Part shown: positions 24,296 through 34,615 of the stretch, piece by piece
Layout of the letters: each line of letters starts with the position of its first letter
Numbering within the stretch: the first letter of the stretch is position 1
Origin: Fusobacterium perfoetens
Lineage (GTDB): Bacteria > Fusobacteriota > Fusobacteriia > Fusobacteriales > Fusobacteriaceae
DNA length: 52,442 nucleotides
Assembly (NCBI RefSeq): GCF_021531475.1
Contig: NZ_JADYTX010000012.1
Span: 1 to 52,442, forward strand
Direction of reading: 5' to 3'
Position numbers and translations under genes: made by a program
Notes under the pieces: generated by a model
Told to the model about the DNA's origin: nothing
The model's input: only the letters and a program-made list of their open reading frames with translations
The model's database searches: none

Positions 24296-27200
24296 ATGTT
24301 AGATAAATCAATAAAGAAAGTATTAGTAATAGGTTCAGGACCAATTATAATAGGACAAGCAGCAGAATTTGACTATTCTGGTACTCAAGCTTGTGAAACT
24401 TTAAAAAGCGAAGGAATAGAAGTTGTACTTATCAACTCAAACCCAGCTACAATAATGACTGATAAAGCTGTTGCAGATAGAATATACATAGAACCAATCA
24501 CAGCAGAATTTGTTGAAAAAGTAATAGCAAAAGAAAGACCAGACTCCTTACTTGCTGGAATGGGAGGACAAACTGCTTTAAACCTTGCTGTTGAATTAAC
24601 AGAAAAAGGAATATTAGAAAAATATGGAGTTAGAGTAATCGGAACTTCTGTTGAATCTATCAAAAAAGGTGAAGATAGAGAAATATTCAGAGAAACAATG
24701 GAAAAAATCGGAGAACCTTGTATCGAAAGTGAAATCGTAGAAAGCTTAGACCACGGTTTACAAGTTGCAAGAGAAATCGGATACCCAGTTGTAGTAAGAC
24801 CAGCTTATACAATGGGAGGAACTGGTGGAGGAATTGCTTATACTCCAAAAGAATTAGAAGAAATCTTATTAAAAGGATTAAAAGTTTCAAGAGTTGGACA
24901 AGTATTAATTGAAAAATCAATCCTTGGTTGGAAAGAGATAGAATATGAAGTAATGAGAGATAGAAACGGAAACTGTATTACAATCTGTAATATGGAAAAC
25001 GTTGACCCAGTAGGTATTCACACTGGAGACTCAATAGTTGTTGCTCCTACACAAACTTTATCTCACAAAGAAGCTGTAATGCTTAAAAAATCAGCTCTTA
25101 AAATATTAGACGAAGTTGGAGTAGTCGGAGGTTGTAACGTACAATTTGCTCTTCACCCAAAATCAATGAAATATGCAATAATAGAAATTAACCCAAGAGT
25201 ATCTCGTTCATCAGCTCTAGCATCAAAAGCTACTGGATACCCAATCGCAAGAGTTTCTACAAAACTTGCTTTAGGATACACTCTTGATGAAATTATAAAT
25301 GAAGTTACTGGAGAATCTTACGCTTGTACAGAACCAACAATTGACTATATAGTTGCAAAAATTCCTAAATGGCCATTTGACAAATTTAGAAATGCAAATA
25401 AAGTATTAGGAACAAAAATGATGGCTACTGGAGAAGTTATGTCAATAGGAGATAACTTTGAAGCAGCATTCTTAAAAGGATTAAAATCTCTTGAAATCGG
25501 AAGATTTAACCTTGAACACCCAGCAGTTAAAAAACTTACAATGGCAGAACTTAAAAAAGCAGTTGTAAGACCTGACGACGAAAGAATCTTCGTTGTTGCT
25601 GAAATGTTAAGAAGAGGATATATAAAAGAAAAATTACAAAAAATTACTGGTATAGATAAATTCTTTATGGAAAAAATCGAATGGCTAGTAAGACAAGAAG
25701 AAATCTTAAAGAAAACTAAATTTAAAGATTTAGATCCAGAATACTTAAGAAAATTAAAGAAAAAAGGATTCTCTGATAAAGGTATAGCAGAACTTATGGG
25801 AGTTACTGAAGATGACATCAGAGGAAAAAGATTAGAACACCACATTGTACCAGCTTATAAGAGAGTTGATACTTGTGCTGCTGAATTTAAAGCACAAACT
25901 TCTTACTTATATTCAACATATGATGAACACGACGAAGTAGAAGTAGAAAACAAAAGAAAAATAATCGTAATAGGTTCAGGGCCAATAAGAATTGGACAAG
26001 GAATTGAGTTTGACTACTGTACAGTTCACTCAATCAAAACTTTAAAGAAAATGGGAATTGAAAGTATAATCATCAACAACAACCCAGAAACAGTTTCAAC
26101 TGACTACAACACTGCTGACAGATTATATTTTGAACCATTAATTCTTGAAGATGTATTAAATATAATAGAAAAAGAAAAACCAGAAGGAGTAGTTCTACAA
26201 TTTGGAGGACAAACAGCAATAAAACTTGCTAATGCACTTTCTGATAGAGGAATAAAAATCCTTGGAACATCAGCTGAAAAAATCGACGAAGCTGAAGACA
26301 GAGAAAAATTTGAAGCTATGATGGAAGAGTTAGATATAAAAAGACCAAAAGGAAGAGCAGTTTGGGATATCCAACATGGAATAGAAATAGCTAATGAAAT
26401 TAAATATCCAGTTCTTGTAAGACCTTCTTACGTTCTTGGAGGACAAGGAATGGAAATCTGTCACGATGAATACAACCTTGTAAAATATCTTGAATCATCA
26501 TTTGACAGAGACCCTGAAAACCCAGTATTAATCGACAAATACTTAAACGGAATCGAATTAGAAGTAGACGCAATCTGTGACGGAGAAGACGTATTAATCC
26601 CTGGAATAATGGAACACTTAGAAAGAGCAGGAGTTCACTCTGGAGACTCTATAACAATCTATCCTCAACAAAACTTATATGAAGGAACAGAAGAAAAAGT
26701 ATTAGAAATCACTAAGAAAATTTCAAGAGCTTTAGAAACAAAAGGTATGATGAACATTCAATTTATCGCTTACGAAAATGAGCTATATGTAATTGAGGTT
26801 AACCCAAGATCATCAAGAACAGTTCCATATATTTCTAAAATATCTGGACTTCCTGTAATAGAAATTGCTACAAGAATCATCTTAGGTGAAACATTAAAAG
26901 AAATAGGATATGGAACAGGAATCTACAAAAAACCAAACTTAGTAGCTGTAAAAGTACCAGTATTCTCAACTGAAAAATTATCAGAAGTTGAAGTATCATT
27001 AGGACCTGAAATGAGATCAACAGGAGAAGTTTTAGGAGTTGGACATACAGTAGAAGAAGCAATCTACAAAGGATTACTTGGAGGAAAAAGAGTTAACAAA
27101 GTTTCTGGTAAGAAAATACTTCTTACTATAAGAGATAAAGATAAAGAAGAATTTTTACCAATAGTTAAAGAATTAATCGAACTTAACTGTGAAATCTTCG

Positions 27201-27502
27201 CAACAGCAGGAACAAATAAATTCTTAGCTGAACACGGAATTAAATCAGAAGTAGTAAGAAGAATAGGAGAAGAAGAACCAAATATCTTAACAATTCTTAT
27301 GAACAAAAAAGTTGACTTATTAATCAACACTCCAACAAAAGCAAATGACGCTCAAAGAGATGGATTTAGAATGAGAAGAACTGCCACTGAATATGGTGTA
27401 GAAGTTCTAACATCAATAGATACATTAAAAGCTGTTATTAAAATGGAAAAAGAACATTTAGAAGAAGATAAATTAGAAGTATTCGATATTTCTAGAATCT
27501 AG
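24296..27502 (+). CDS. carB: Carbamoyl-phosphate synthase large subunit
   Basis: This subunit makes carbamoyl phosphate from bicarbonate, two ATP and ammonia, feeding pyrimidine and arginine synthesis. At 1068 residues it has the usual length. Both ATP-grasp halves are present: [17 protein letters not shown] near residue 13 and [16 protein letters not shown] near 560, each followed by a VRPxYxxGG(T/Q)G motif and an xExNPR(V/S)SR motif. The C-terminal MGS-like domain (about 930-1068), which binds UMP and ornithine in E. coli, is kept. With CarA's glutaminase lost, ammonia must reach the first active site from solution or by another route. The gene is in the same transcript as carA and ends in a strong terminator. 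Confidence 0.97.
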   Translation: MLDKSIKKVLVIGSGPIIIGQAAEFDYSGTQACETLKSEGIEVVLINSNPATIMTDKAVADRIYIEPITAEFVEKVIAKERPDSLLAGMGGQTALNLAVELTEKGILEKYGVRVIGTSVESIKKGEDREIFRETMEKIGEPCIESEIVESLDHGLQVAREIGYPVVVRPAYTMGGTGGGIAYTPKELEEILLKGLKVSRVGQVLIEKSILGWKEIEYEVMRDRNGNCITICNMENVDPVGIHTGDSIVVAPTQTLSHKEAVMLKKSALKILDEVGVVGGCNVQFALHPKSMKYAIIEINPRVSRSSALASKATGYPIARVSTKLALGYTLDEIINEVTGESYACTEPTIDYIVAKIPKWPFDKFRNANKVLGTKMMATGEVMSIGDNFEAAFLKGLKSLEIGRFNLEHPAVKKLTMAELKKAVVRPDDERIFVVAEMLRRGYIKEKLQKITGIDKFFMEKIEWLVRQEEILKKTKFKDLDPEYLRKLKKKGFSDKGIAELMGVTEDDIRGKRLEHHIVPAYKRVDTCAAEFKAQTSYLYSTYDEHDEVEVENKRKIIVIGSGPIRIGQGIEFDYCTVHSIKTLKKMGIESIIINNNPETVSTDYNTADRLYFEPLILEDVLNIIEKEKPEGVVLQFGGQTAIKLANALSDRGIKILGTSAEKIDEAEDREKFEAMMEELDIKRPKGRAVWDIQHGIEIANEIKYPVLVRPSYVLGGQGMEICHDEYNLVKYLESSFDRDPENPVLIDKYLNGIELEVDAICDGEDVLIPGIMEHLERAGVHSGDSITIYPQQNLYEGTEEKVLEITKKISRALETKGMMNIQFIAYENELYVIEVNPRSSRTVPYISKISGLPVIEIATRIILGETLKEIGYGTGIYKKPNLVAVKVPVFSTEKLSEVEVSLGPEMRSTGEVLGVGHTVEEAIYKGLLGGKRVNKVSGKKILLTIRDKDKEEFLPIVKELIELNCEIFATAGTNKFLAEHGIKSEVVRRIGEEEPNILTILMNKKVDLLINTPTKANDAQRDGFRMRRTATEYGVEVLTSIDTLKAVIKMEKEHLEEDKLEVFDISRI

Positions 27503-27514
27503 TAGATTTTTAAA

Positions 27515-27548
27515 AGAGGTTGCAGTACAGAATGCGACCTCTTTTTTT
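27515..27548 (+). terminator. Terminator of carAB
   Basis: AGAGGTTGCA (27515-27524) pairs with TGCGACCTCT (27533-27542), with one G-U pair and an 8-nt loop, then T7. Confidence 0.92.
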
Positions 27549-27596
27549 CTATAAAGTAAAATCCAATCGAACAAAAAAACTATGTACAAAATTTTA

Positions 27597-27630
27597 TAAA
27601 GTCTTGATTTTCAAGACTTTAATTTTTTTT
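27597..27630 (+). terminator. Second hairpin-terminator upstream of the AGCS gene
   Basis: TAAAGTCTTGA (27597-27607) and TCAAGACTTTA (27611-27621) form a perfect 11-bp stem with a TTT loop, then T9 after one A. The sequence CGAACAAAAAA flanks it on both sides (near 27569 and 27634). It is either a back-up terminator for carAB or a leader attenuator for the next gene. Confidence 0.8.
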
Positions 27631-27725
27631 TAACGAACAAAAAATAAAAAATATTGTTATCTATTATTTTATATATAATAATGATATACTTAATGAGTAA
27701 AATAAAATTAAGGGGTTGAGAGACA

Positions 27726-29150
27726 ATGGAAATTTTAGCACAGATTAGAGGAATAGTAGATCAAGTAAATAATCTGCTATGGGGAAAAAATATTTTAGTA
27801 GTATTACTTATAGGAGCAGCGATTCTTGCAACATTTGGAACAAGATTTATGCAATTTAGATTATTAGGACCAATACTTTCAGTATTTACTAATGAAGAAA
27901 AAAAAGAAAATGGTATCAGTTCTCTTGAAACATTTTTCTTAGGGACTGCTTGTAGAGTTGGAGCTGGAAATATAGCTGGAGTTGTAGCAGCTATAACTGT
28001 TGGAGGGCCGGGATCACTTTTCTGGATGTGGCTTGTAGCACTTTTTGGAGCATCAACATCTTTTATAGAATCTACACTTGCTGTTATCTATAGAGAAAAA
28101 GATAGAGACGGAAAATATATAGGTGGAACACCTTGGATAATTAGAAAAAAATTAAAAATGGGTTGGCTTGGAAGTATCTATGCAGTGGCATCAATTCTTT
28201 GTTATGTTGGAGTTACTCAAGTTATGTCAAACTCAGTTACTGAATCAGTTTCAAGTGCATATAATATAAAACAAAGTTGGATAGCAATAGTTTTAACAAT
28301 TATTGTTGGATTAATAATTTTTGGAAAAGGAAAAAGAGATAGAATAATAGATGCTCTTAATAAAATAGTTCCTGTAATGGCTGGATTGTATTTAGGAGTT
28401 GTATTATATATAATTCTTACAAATATATCTTCAATTCCTGCTATGATAGGAAGTATCTTCTCACAAGCTTTTGGAACAAAAGAGATTGCTGGTGGAGCAA
28501 TGGGAGTTATAATTATGCAAGGAGTTAGAAGAGGATTATTCTCTAATGAAGCAGGAAGTGGAAACTCTAACTATGCAGCAGCAGTTGTTGATATTGACCA
28601 ACCTGCAAAACAAGGAATGGTTCAAGCTCTTGGAGTTTTCGTTGATACACTTTTAGTTTGTAGTGCAACAGCTTTTGTAGTTCTTTTAGCAGGTGCTAAA
28701 AAAGTTGCTGGTGTAGAGGGAATGATGTTAAATGGGAAAGAGTTAAGCGGAATGGCATTGTTCCAAGAAGCTATTAAAACTCACATTGGATTTGTAGGAC
28801 TACCATTTACAGTGATTGTAATATTCTTCTTCTCATTAAGTACAATACTTGCAGTAGCTTATTATGGAAAAAATGCTATAAACTACATAAGTGAAAAAAC
28901 TTCATTAAATATAGCTTATCAAATAGCAATTATCTATATGGTATATATCGGTGGAATAAAACAAAATATCTTCGTTTGGTCATTAGCAGACTTCGGTCTT
29001 GGAATAATGACAGTTATAAATATAATTTGCCTTTCTCCATTAGCTAAAGAGGCTCTTGTAGAACTTAGAAAATATGAAATTTTCTTAAAAGAGAAAAGTA
29101 GAGAATTAAAAGAACAAAGGAAAAAAATAAGAGAACAAGTAAAAGAATAA
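27726..29150 (+). CDS. Sodium:alanine/glycine symporter (AGCS family)
   Basis: This 474-residue membrane protein has about eleven hydrophobic segments. The family signatures include FLGTACRVGAGNIAGVVAAI near residue 72, the GGPGSLFWMW segment and RGLFSNEAGSGNSNYAAA near residue 270. Members take up alanine or glycine with Na+. The charged C-terminal tail (about 440-474) is cytoplasmic. It is monocistronic, with its own terminator at 29166-29216. I see no glycine-riboswitch-like or T-box-like sequence ahead of it, only the hairpin at 27597-27630. Confidence 0.94.
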   Translation: MEILAQIRGIVDQVNNLLWGKNILVVLLIGAAILATFGTRFMQFRLLGPILSVFTNEEKKENGISSLETFFLGTACRVGAGNIAGVVAAITVGGPGSLFWMWLVALFGASTSFIESTLAVIYREKDRDGKYIGGTPWIIRKKLKMGWLGSIYAVASILCYVGVTQVMSNSVTESVSSAYNIKQSWIAIVLTIIVGLIIFGKGKRDRIIDALNKIVPVMAGLYLGVVLYIILTNISSIPAMIGSIFSQAFGTKEIAGGAMGVIIMQGVRRGLFSNEAGSGNSNYAAAVVDIDQPAKQGMVQALGVFVDTLLVCSATAFVVLLAGAKKVAGVEGMMLNGKELSGMALFQEAIKTHIGFVGLPFTVIVIFFFSLSTILAVAYYGKNAINYISEKTSLNIAYQIAIIYMVYIGGIKQNIFVWSLADFGLGIMTVINIICLSPLAKEALVELRKYEIFLKEKSRELKEQRKKIREQVKE

Positions 29151-29165
29151 ATAAAAATAATTTTG

Positions 29166-29216
29166 GAGATGTTGCAAGTTAGAAATTGAATTTTTCTAAG
29201 TGTAATATCTCTTTTT
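29166..29216 (+). terminator. Long-stem terminator of the AGCS gene
   Basis: GAGATGTTGCA (29166-29176) pairs with TGTAATATCTC (29201-29211) over 11 bp with two G-U pairs. The stem continues as TTAGAAA/TTTCTAA and is followed by T5. Confidence 0.85.
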
Positions 29217-29399
29217 ATTATTAGAAGTATGATATAATATAGTTAGTTTAAAAAGTAAGAATTTACAATGGATGGATTAATTGAATAAAAAAATTCTAAA
29301 TATTAATTTTATAAAAATGGAAAATAAGGTATAATATAAGAGAGGTTTAATTATTTTTTTTATAGAATCAAAGCAATTACATATTTAAAAGGGGATGAA

Positions 29400-31424
29400 A
29401 TGCTTACAAGTAAATCTACAGAGTTACTAAAATTTTTATTAGATAAAAAAGATAAAATATTATTGAAAGAAATTGCTGAATATCTTAAACTTAGTGAAAG
29501 AAGTATAAGATATGAAATTGAAAAAATAAAAGAAGTAACAGAGAATGAAGAATTTGAAATCTCTCTTAATAAAGGAGAATGTTGGATAAAGAATTATGAA
29601 TCTCTTGCAAAGTTTTTAACTAATAATAATGGATATGTTCTTTCTCCAAAGGAAAGAGAGCTGTATATTTTTTTAAAAATATGTTTTGAAAGAAAAATAA
29701 ATCAAACTATGATTTCTGATGAACTGGATATAAGTAAGAGTACAGTAAAAACTCATTTACGTGATATAAGAAAAATTTTAGAAATATATAATTTAGAATT
29801 AGAACTTCTTCCTAAAAAAGGTCTTATTCTAAAGGGAGAAGAGGAGCAGTTGCGTCAATGTGTTTTAAAAGCAGTTTATCTTTCAAAAAAACAAAAAAGT
29901 AAATTTCTTGATGATATTATTTATGGTTACTTAAAAAATATTGATAAAGAAGGAATAAAATTATTTATTAATTATTGTCAAAAATTAATGAATAAAATAA
30001 TCTCTGATGAAGCTTATGAAATTATTTTAAAATATCTTGTTATGGTGATTTATTTTAACGAAAAAGGTTATAAAATAAAATCTATTAAAAATGAAAACTT
30101 TTTAAAAGGAACACAGGAGTATGAATCAGTTCAAAAGTCGAAGGCTATTCTTGAAGGGTATTATGAAATTGAATTTTCTGAAGCTGAATATTTAAAAATT
30201 ACAGATTATTTTTTAGGGAGCCATACATACAATATTTCTTATTCTTATTATGAAAATTGGGTAGAAATAGAGATTATAGTCAGAAATTTTATTAAAAAAG
30301 TTAACGAAGAATTAGATATTGATATTTCAGATGATGCGACTCTTATACTTGGACTTGTAAATCATATTAAACCGACTATTTATAGGATAAAAAATGGAAT
30401 AGAGCTTGAAAATACTATATATGAAGAAGTAGTTGAAAGTTATCCAAATCTTTTTTCTCTTGTTAAAAAAAGTGTAGGAGAACTTGAAAAATTTATAAAT
30501 GAAAAATTTACAAATGATGAAATAGCATTTATAACAATTCACTTTAAAGCAGCTATTGATAGAAATGTTAAAAAGAAGAAAGAAAAAATAAAAGTATTAA
30601 TCGTGTGTGGTTCTGGGTATGGAAGTTCAAAATTACTTGCTCAACGAATAAAAGATATTTATAAAGTGGAGATAGTGGATATAATTCCAAGATATTTACT
30701 TGAAAAAGTTAACAAAAGAACAAATATAGATGTAATATTGACTACTGTTCCAATTGAAAATTTTAAAACTGAAAGAAAAATAATAAAGGTTAGTCCTCTT
30801 TTAACAAAGGAAGATATTCAAAAACTTGATAGTTATCCAATTCCACGGGATAGTAAGAAAATATTATTTTCGGAACTTATAGATGTTATTGAAAAAAATA
30901 CTGGAGAAAAAGTTTCAAATAAACTTAAAACAGGATTAAAAAATTTTCTTGATACAAGATTAATAGATGATATATTTCATAAAAAAATTACAATTTTTGA
31001 CCTATTGACAGAGCAGAGAATTAAGATTAAGGGAAAAGCAAAAAATTGGCAAGAAGCGATAATTGAAGCAGGAGAACTCCTTTTAAAAGACGATTGTATA
31101 GAAAATGAATATATAAAAGAGATGATAAAGGTAGTAGAAGAATTTGGTAGTTATATTTTACTTGTTCCTAATATAATTTTTCCTCATGCTAAATCAAAGA
31201 ATATGGTAAAAAAGACAGCTTTTTCAATAGTTACTTATGATAAAGAAATAGATTTTTTAGATGGACAAAAAATAAATATGGTAATATCTTTCTGTTCAAA
31301 GGACGAAAGAGAGCATCTTGATGGGTTAATAAATATAATAGATAAAATTGAAGAAGATAGCTCTAGAGAAAAACTAATGAAATTAAAAACCGCTAAAGAT
31401 ATTATAAAATACTTTGTAAAATAA
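29400..31424 (+). CDS. PRD-containing transcriptional regulator with PTS EIIB and EIIA domains (BglG/MtlR/LicR type)
   Basis: This 674-residue regulator probably controls the PTS genes just downstream. In order: a winged HTH (residues 1-60, LKLSERSIRYEIEKI), a second HTH (about 85-130, LDISKSTVKTHLRDI), two PRD regulatory domains (about 170-390), an EIIB-like domain with VCGSGYGSS (phospho-acceptor Cys403), and a C-terminal EIIA domain with His596 in FPHAKS. Two HTH domains with EIIB and EIIA fusions indicate a DNA-binding activator rather than an RNA antiterminator. Phosphorylation by HPr and the PTS should set its activity. TATAAT boxes lie upstream at 29233-29238 and 29330-29335; the second has a weak -35. 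Confidence 0.92.
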   Translation: MLTSKSTELLKFLLDKKDKILLKEIAEYLKLSERSIRYEIEKIKEVTENEEFEISLNKGECWIKNYESLAKFLTNNNGYVLSPKERELYIFLKICFERKINQTMISDELDISKSTVKTHLRDIRKILEIYNLELELLPKKGLILKGEEEQLRQCVLKAVYLSKKQKSKFLDDIIYGYLKNIDKEGIKLFINYCQKLMNKIISDEAYEIILKYLVMVIYFNEKGYKIKSIKNENFLKGTQEYESVQKSKAILEGYYEIEFSEAEYLKITDYFLGSHTYNISYSYYENWVEIEIIVRNFIKKVNEELDIDISDDATLILGLVNHIKPTIYRIKNGIELENTIYEEVVESYPNLFSLVKKSVGELEKFINEKFTNDEIAFITIHFKAAIDRNVKKKKEKIKVLIVCGSGYGSSKLLAQRIKDIYKVEIVDIIPRYLLEKVNKRTNIDVILTTVPIENFKTERKIIKVSPLLTKEDIQKLDSYPIPRDSKKILFSELIDVIEKNTGEKVSNKLKTGLKNFLDTRLIDDIFHKKITIFDLLTEQRIKIKGKAKNWQEAIIEAGELLLKDDCIENEYIKEMIKVVEEFGSYILLVPNIIFPHAKSKNMVKKTAFSIVTYDKEIDFLDGQKINMVISFCSKDEREHLDGLINIIDKIEEDSSREKLMKLKTAKDIIKYFVK

Positions 31425-31427
31425 AAA

Positions 31428-31454
31428 GGGAGTTACAAAACTCTCTTTTTTTTT
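31428..31454 (+). terminator. Terminator between the regulator and the PTS genes
   Basis: GGGAGTT (31428-31434) pairs with AACTCTC (31439-31445), with one G-U pair and a 4-nt loop, followed by T9. It separates the regulator gene from the structural genes, which have a TATAAT at 31493-31498. Confidence 0.8.
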
Positions 31455-31531
31455 GAAAAAAATAGAACCTTTTAAAATATGTTTAAATAAATTATAATAA
31501 AATTGAACAAAATAGATGGAGATGATGAAAA

Positions 31532-31969
31532 ATGTTGAAAAAAATTCTTGAAAATAAAATTAGCATAGTTGACAACGTTAAAGATTGGCAAGAGGCAATT
31601 AAAATAGCAGCCAGTCCTCTAGTAGCAGATGGATCAATAGAGGAAAGATACATAGAGGCAATGATAGAAAATATAAAAAAATTTGGGACATATATAGTTG
31701 TTGCCCCAAAAGTAGCGATGCCACATTCTAGACCAGAAGATGGAGTGAATAAAAATTGTTTGGCACTTTTAAAAATAAATGAAGGAGTAGTTTTTGGAGA
31801 AGAAACAAACGAAGAGGAAAAAGTATACTTTATTTTTATTCTTGGTGCAATAGATAATGGTTCACACATAGAAACATTGATGAAATTGATGGATGTAATA
31901 GATGATGAAGAGAAAATAGATGCTATGACAAAAGTTAGCTCTGTTAAAGAACTTATGGAATTAATTTAA
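31532..31969 (+). CDS. PTS sugar transporter subunit EIIA (ascorbate/mannitol-type)
   Basis: This 145-residue soluble phosphocarrier accepts phosphate from HPr and passes it to EIIB. The active-site histidine is His65 in AMPHSRPEDG, and the fold markers (ADGSIEERYIEAMIEN, GTYIVVAPKVA) are standard. It resembles the EIIA domain of the adjacent regulator, and the two probably share ancestry. First gene of the EIIA-EIIB-EIIC-kinase-aldolase operon. Confidence 0.93.
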   Translation: MLKKILENKISIVDNVKDWQEAIKIAASPLVADGSIEERYIEAMIENIKKFGTYIVVAPKVAMPHSRPEDGVNKNCLALLKINEGVVFGEETNEEEKVYFIFILGAIDNGSHIETLMKLMDVIDDEEKIDAMTKVSSVKELMELI

Positions 31970-32002
31970 TTAAAATAAAAAACTTTCAAGGAGGAAAAAC
32001 AA

Positions 32003-32278
32003 ATGATAAAAATTTTAACAGTATGTGGAAACGGAATAGGAAGTAGCTTAATGTGTGCTATGAAAATTGAAGAAATTTGTAAAGAAGAGGGAATAGAAGC
32101 AGATGTATCTTCTTCTGATTTTAATTCAGTTTCAGGAAAAGGTGCAGACCTTATTGTAACAGTAAAACAACTTGCAGATCAACTAAAAGACTATAATGTA
32201 GCAGAAATAAGAAGTTATACTAATAAAAAGAAAATTAAAGAGGATGTTTTAGATAGAATAAAAGAATTAGTAAAATAG
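32003..32278 (+). CDS. PTS sugar transporter subunit EIIB (ascorbate-type)
   Basis: This 91-residue EIIB protein has phospho-acceptor Cys8 in the P-loop-like CGNGIGSS. It passes phosphate from EIIA to the sugar bound in EIIC. It has AGGAGG and sits 33 nt after EIIA. The short separate EIIB is typical of the SgaB/UlaB branch. Confidence 0.93.
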   Translation: MIKILTVCGNGIGSSLMCAMKIEEICKEEGIEADVSSSDFNSVSGKGADLIVTVKQLADQLKDYNVAEIRSYTNKKKIKEDVLDRIKELVK

Positions 32279-32315
32279 AACCAAAAATGATTATATCTAT
32301 TCTAGGAGGAAAATT

Positions 32316-33686
32316 ATGAATTTATTAAAAATTATTGCTAATGATATTTTAACAAGCCCAGCATTTTTAATGGGACTTATATCTTTATTTGGACTTTTAG
32401 CTTTGAAGAAACCTTTCAATAAACTTATAACTGGAACATTAAAACCTATACTAGGTTATATAATGTTGGGGGCTGGAGCAAGTTTTATTGTATCAAATCT
32501 TGATCCACTTGGAAAAATGATAGAAAAAGGATTTGGAATAACAGGAGTTGTACCAAATAATGAAGCTATAACTTCAATAGCTCAAAATCTTTTAGGTAAA
32601 GAGACAATGTTTATTCTTGTAACAGGATTAGTAATAAATATAATAATTGCAAGAGTAACTAAATTCAAATATATATTCTTAACAGGACATCATAGTTTCT
32701 TTATGGCTTGTATGTTTTCAGCTGTTTTATCTACATCAGGATTAAAAGGTGGAATGTTAGTGCTTGTGGGAGGATTTTTACTTGGGGCTTGGTCTGCAAT
32801 CTCTCCTAGTATAGGTCAAAAATATACAGATTTAGTAACAGATGATGATGGAATTGCTATGGGACATTTCGGATCTTTAGGATATTATTTAGCATCTTTT
32901 ATTGGATCAAAAGTTGGAAATAAAGAAGATAGTACAGAAGATATAGTTATTCCTGAAAAAGTAAACTTCTTAAGAGATAGTACAATTTCAACAGCTATAA
33001 CAATGGTAGTATTTTATATGATAGCCGCTCTTGCAGCTGGACCTGAATATGTTACAACAAATCTTTCAAATGGAACTAACTACATTGTTTTTGCTCTTAC
33101 ATCAGCTTTAAGTTTTGCTGTTGGAGTTACAATAGTTTATAATGGAGTTAGAATGATTTTATCAGAACTTATTCCAGCATTCCAAGGTGTATCTCAAAAA
33201 CTTATTCCTAATGCTATACCAGCAGTTGACTGTGCAGTATTCTTCACATACGCACCAAATGCAGTTCTTATCGGATTTATCTCTTCATTTATCGGTGGAG
33301 TAATAGGAATGATAATTCTTGGATCAATAGGAGCAGTTTTAATTATACCAGGACTTGTACCTCATTTCTTCTGTGGAGCAACAGCTGGAATATATGGAAA
33401 TGCAACAGGAGGAAAAAGAGGAGCTATAATAGGAGCATTTATAAACGGTCTTTTATTAGCATTTTTACCAGCAGCACTTCTTCCAGTTCTTGGAAATATA
33501 GGATTCCAAAATACAACGTTCGGAGATTTTGACTTTGGAGTACTTGGAATATTAATAGGTAAAGTAGTTGAAAATTTTGGAGAAATAGGAATATTTGGAA
33601 TAATCGCAGTTCTTGTTGTAATCCTAATTGCTCCTAACTTTATAAAAACAAACTCTCATGTTATAAATGCTAAGGACGAATATTAA
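32316..33686 (+). CDS. PTS sugar transporter subunit EIIC (UlaA/SgaT-like)
   Basis: This 456-residue permease is of the ascorbate-type superfamily, with many membrane helices. It has the GLISLFGLLALKKPFNKLITGTL opening segment, LTGHHSFFMACM near residue 125 and FFCGATAGIYGNATGG near 350, as in UlaA homologues. It imports and phosphorylates a sugar or sugar acid. The UlaA branch includes many transporters for substrates other than ascorbate. The downstream kinase and class II aldolase, and the absence of the Ula lactonase, decarboxylase and epimerase genes, argue against ascorbate here. Confidence 0.92.
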   Translation: MNLLKIIANDILTSPAFLMGLISLFGLLALKKPFNKLITGTLKPILGYIMLGAGASFIVSNLDPLGKMIEKGFGITGVVPNNEAITSIAQNLLGKETMFILVTGLVINIIIARVTKFKYIFLTGHHSFFMACMFSAVLSTSGLKGGMLVLVGGFLLGAWSAISPSIGQKYTDLVTDDDGIAMGHFGSLGYYLASFIGSKVGNKEDSTEDIVIPEKVNFLRDSTISTAITMVVFYMIAALAAGPEYVTTNLSNGTNYIVFALTSALSFAVGVTIVYNGVRMILSELIPAFQGVSQKLIPNAIPAVDCAVFFTYAPNAVLIGFISSFIGGVIGMIILGSIGAVLIIPGLVPHFFCGATAGIYGNATGGKRGAIIGAFINGLLLAFLPAALLPVLGNIGFQNTTFGDFDFGVLGILIGKVVENFGEIGIFGIIAVLVVILIAPNFIKTNSHVINAKDEY

Positions 33687-33713
33687 TTTCTGAATTAACA
33701 GAAAGGATAAATT

Positions 33714-34610
33714 ATGAAAAAAATACTTTGTGTGGGACATTCGGCATATGACATAACTTATCTTTTGCCAAATTTTCCAGTAGAAAACAGAAAATATAAA
33801 GCTGAAGATAGAATAATGGTAAGTGGTGGACCAGCAGGAAATGCTTCTTATCTTTTAGGAAAATATGGAGAAGCTGTATCATATATTACTACTTTGGGAA
33901 ATGATGTTTATGGTCGTGAAATATTAAACGACCTTAATGAAGTGGGAGTAGATACAAAAAATATAATTATAAGAGATGAAATTGTAACTCCATGCAGTAT
34001 TATAATAGCTAATAGACATAATGGTTCAAGAACAATTATCAATTATAGAGAAGAGAAAAAAATAGAAGGTGTGGAGTTTAAGTACAAAACTAAACCAGAA
34101 ATAATTCTTTTTGATGGACACGAACTTGAACTTGCTATGCAAGCTGTTGAAAAATTTCCTGAAGCAATAAAAGTTCTTGATGCTGGAACATATAAAGAAG
34201 GAACTAGAGTTCTTGGAGCAATAGTTGATTATTTAGTATGTTCTGAAGATTTTGCAAGAGATTATTGTGGATTAGAAAAAATAAAAGAAGAAGACTTCGC
34301 TTATGTTTTAGAAAAGTTAAAAGAACTTAACAAAAATACAATTATAGTTACTCTAGGTGAAAGAGGTTCTATAATGGAAAAGGACGGAAAAATTAAAAAG
34401 TTTAAAGCATTTAAAGCAAAAGCCATTGATACAACAGGAGCTGGAGATATATTTCACGGAGCATTTGTATACGGATTGAGTAATAATTTTTCAATTGAAA
34501 AAAATATAGAATTTGCTTCTGCTTGTGCTTCACTTTCTGTAGAAAAACTAGGCGGAAGAAATTCGATTCCTGAGATTAAAGATGTTTTAGAAAGAATAAA
34601 AAGAGGTTAA
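33714..34610 (+). CDS. PfkB-family carbohydrate kinase
   Basis: This 298-residue ribokinase-fold enzyme has the N-terminal GGPAGNASYLLGKYG motif (near 39-53) and the C-terminal anion hole and catalytic base motif DTTGAGDIFHGAF (near 238-250). Between a PTS and an aldolase, the likely reaction is phosphorylation of an imported sugar phosphate to a bisphosphate, as with 1-phosphofructokinase or tagatose-6-phosphate kinase. The substrate is not identifiable. It is 28 nt after EIIC and 5 nt before the aldolase gene. Confidence 0.92.
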   Translation: MKKILCVGHSAYDITYLLPNFPVENRKYKAEDRIMVSGGPAGNASYLLGKYGEAVSYITTLGNDVYGREILNDLNEVGVDTKNIIIRDEIVTPCSIIIANRHNGSRTIINYREEKKIEGVEFKYKTKPEIILFDGHELELAMQAVEKFPEAIKVLDAGTYKEGTRVLGAIVDYLVCSEDFARDYCGLEKIKEEDFAYVLEKLKELNKNTIIVTLGERGSIMEKDGKIKKFKAFKAKAIDTTGAGDIFHGAFVYGLSNNFSIEKNIEFASACASLSVEKLGGRNSIPEIKDVLERIKRG

Positions 34611-34615
34611 TAGAT

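Noticed and set aside
27549-27725. Glycine riboswitch or T-box ahead of the AGCS symporter
   Set aside because: No tandem aptamer pattern, specifier loop or T-box sequence is visible; only a simple terminator hairpin is present.
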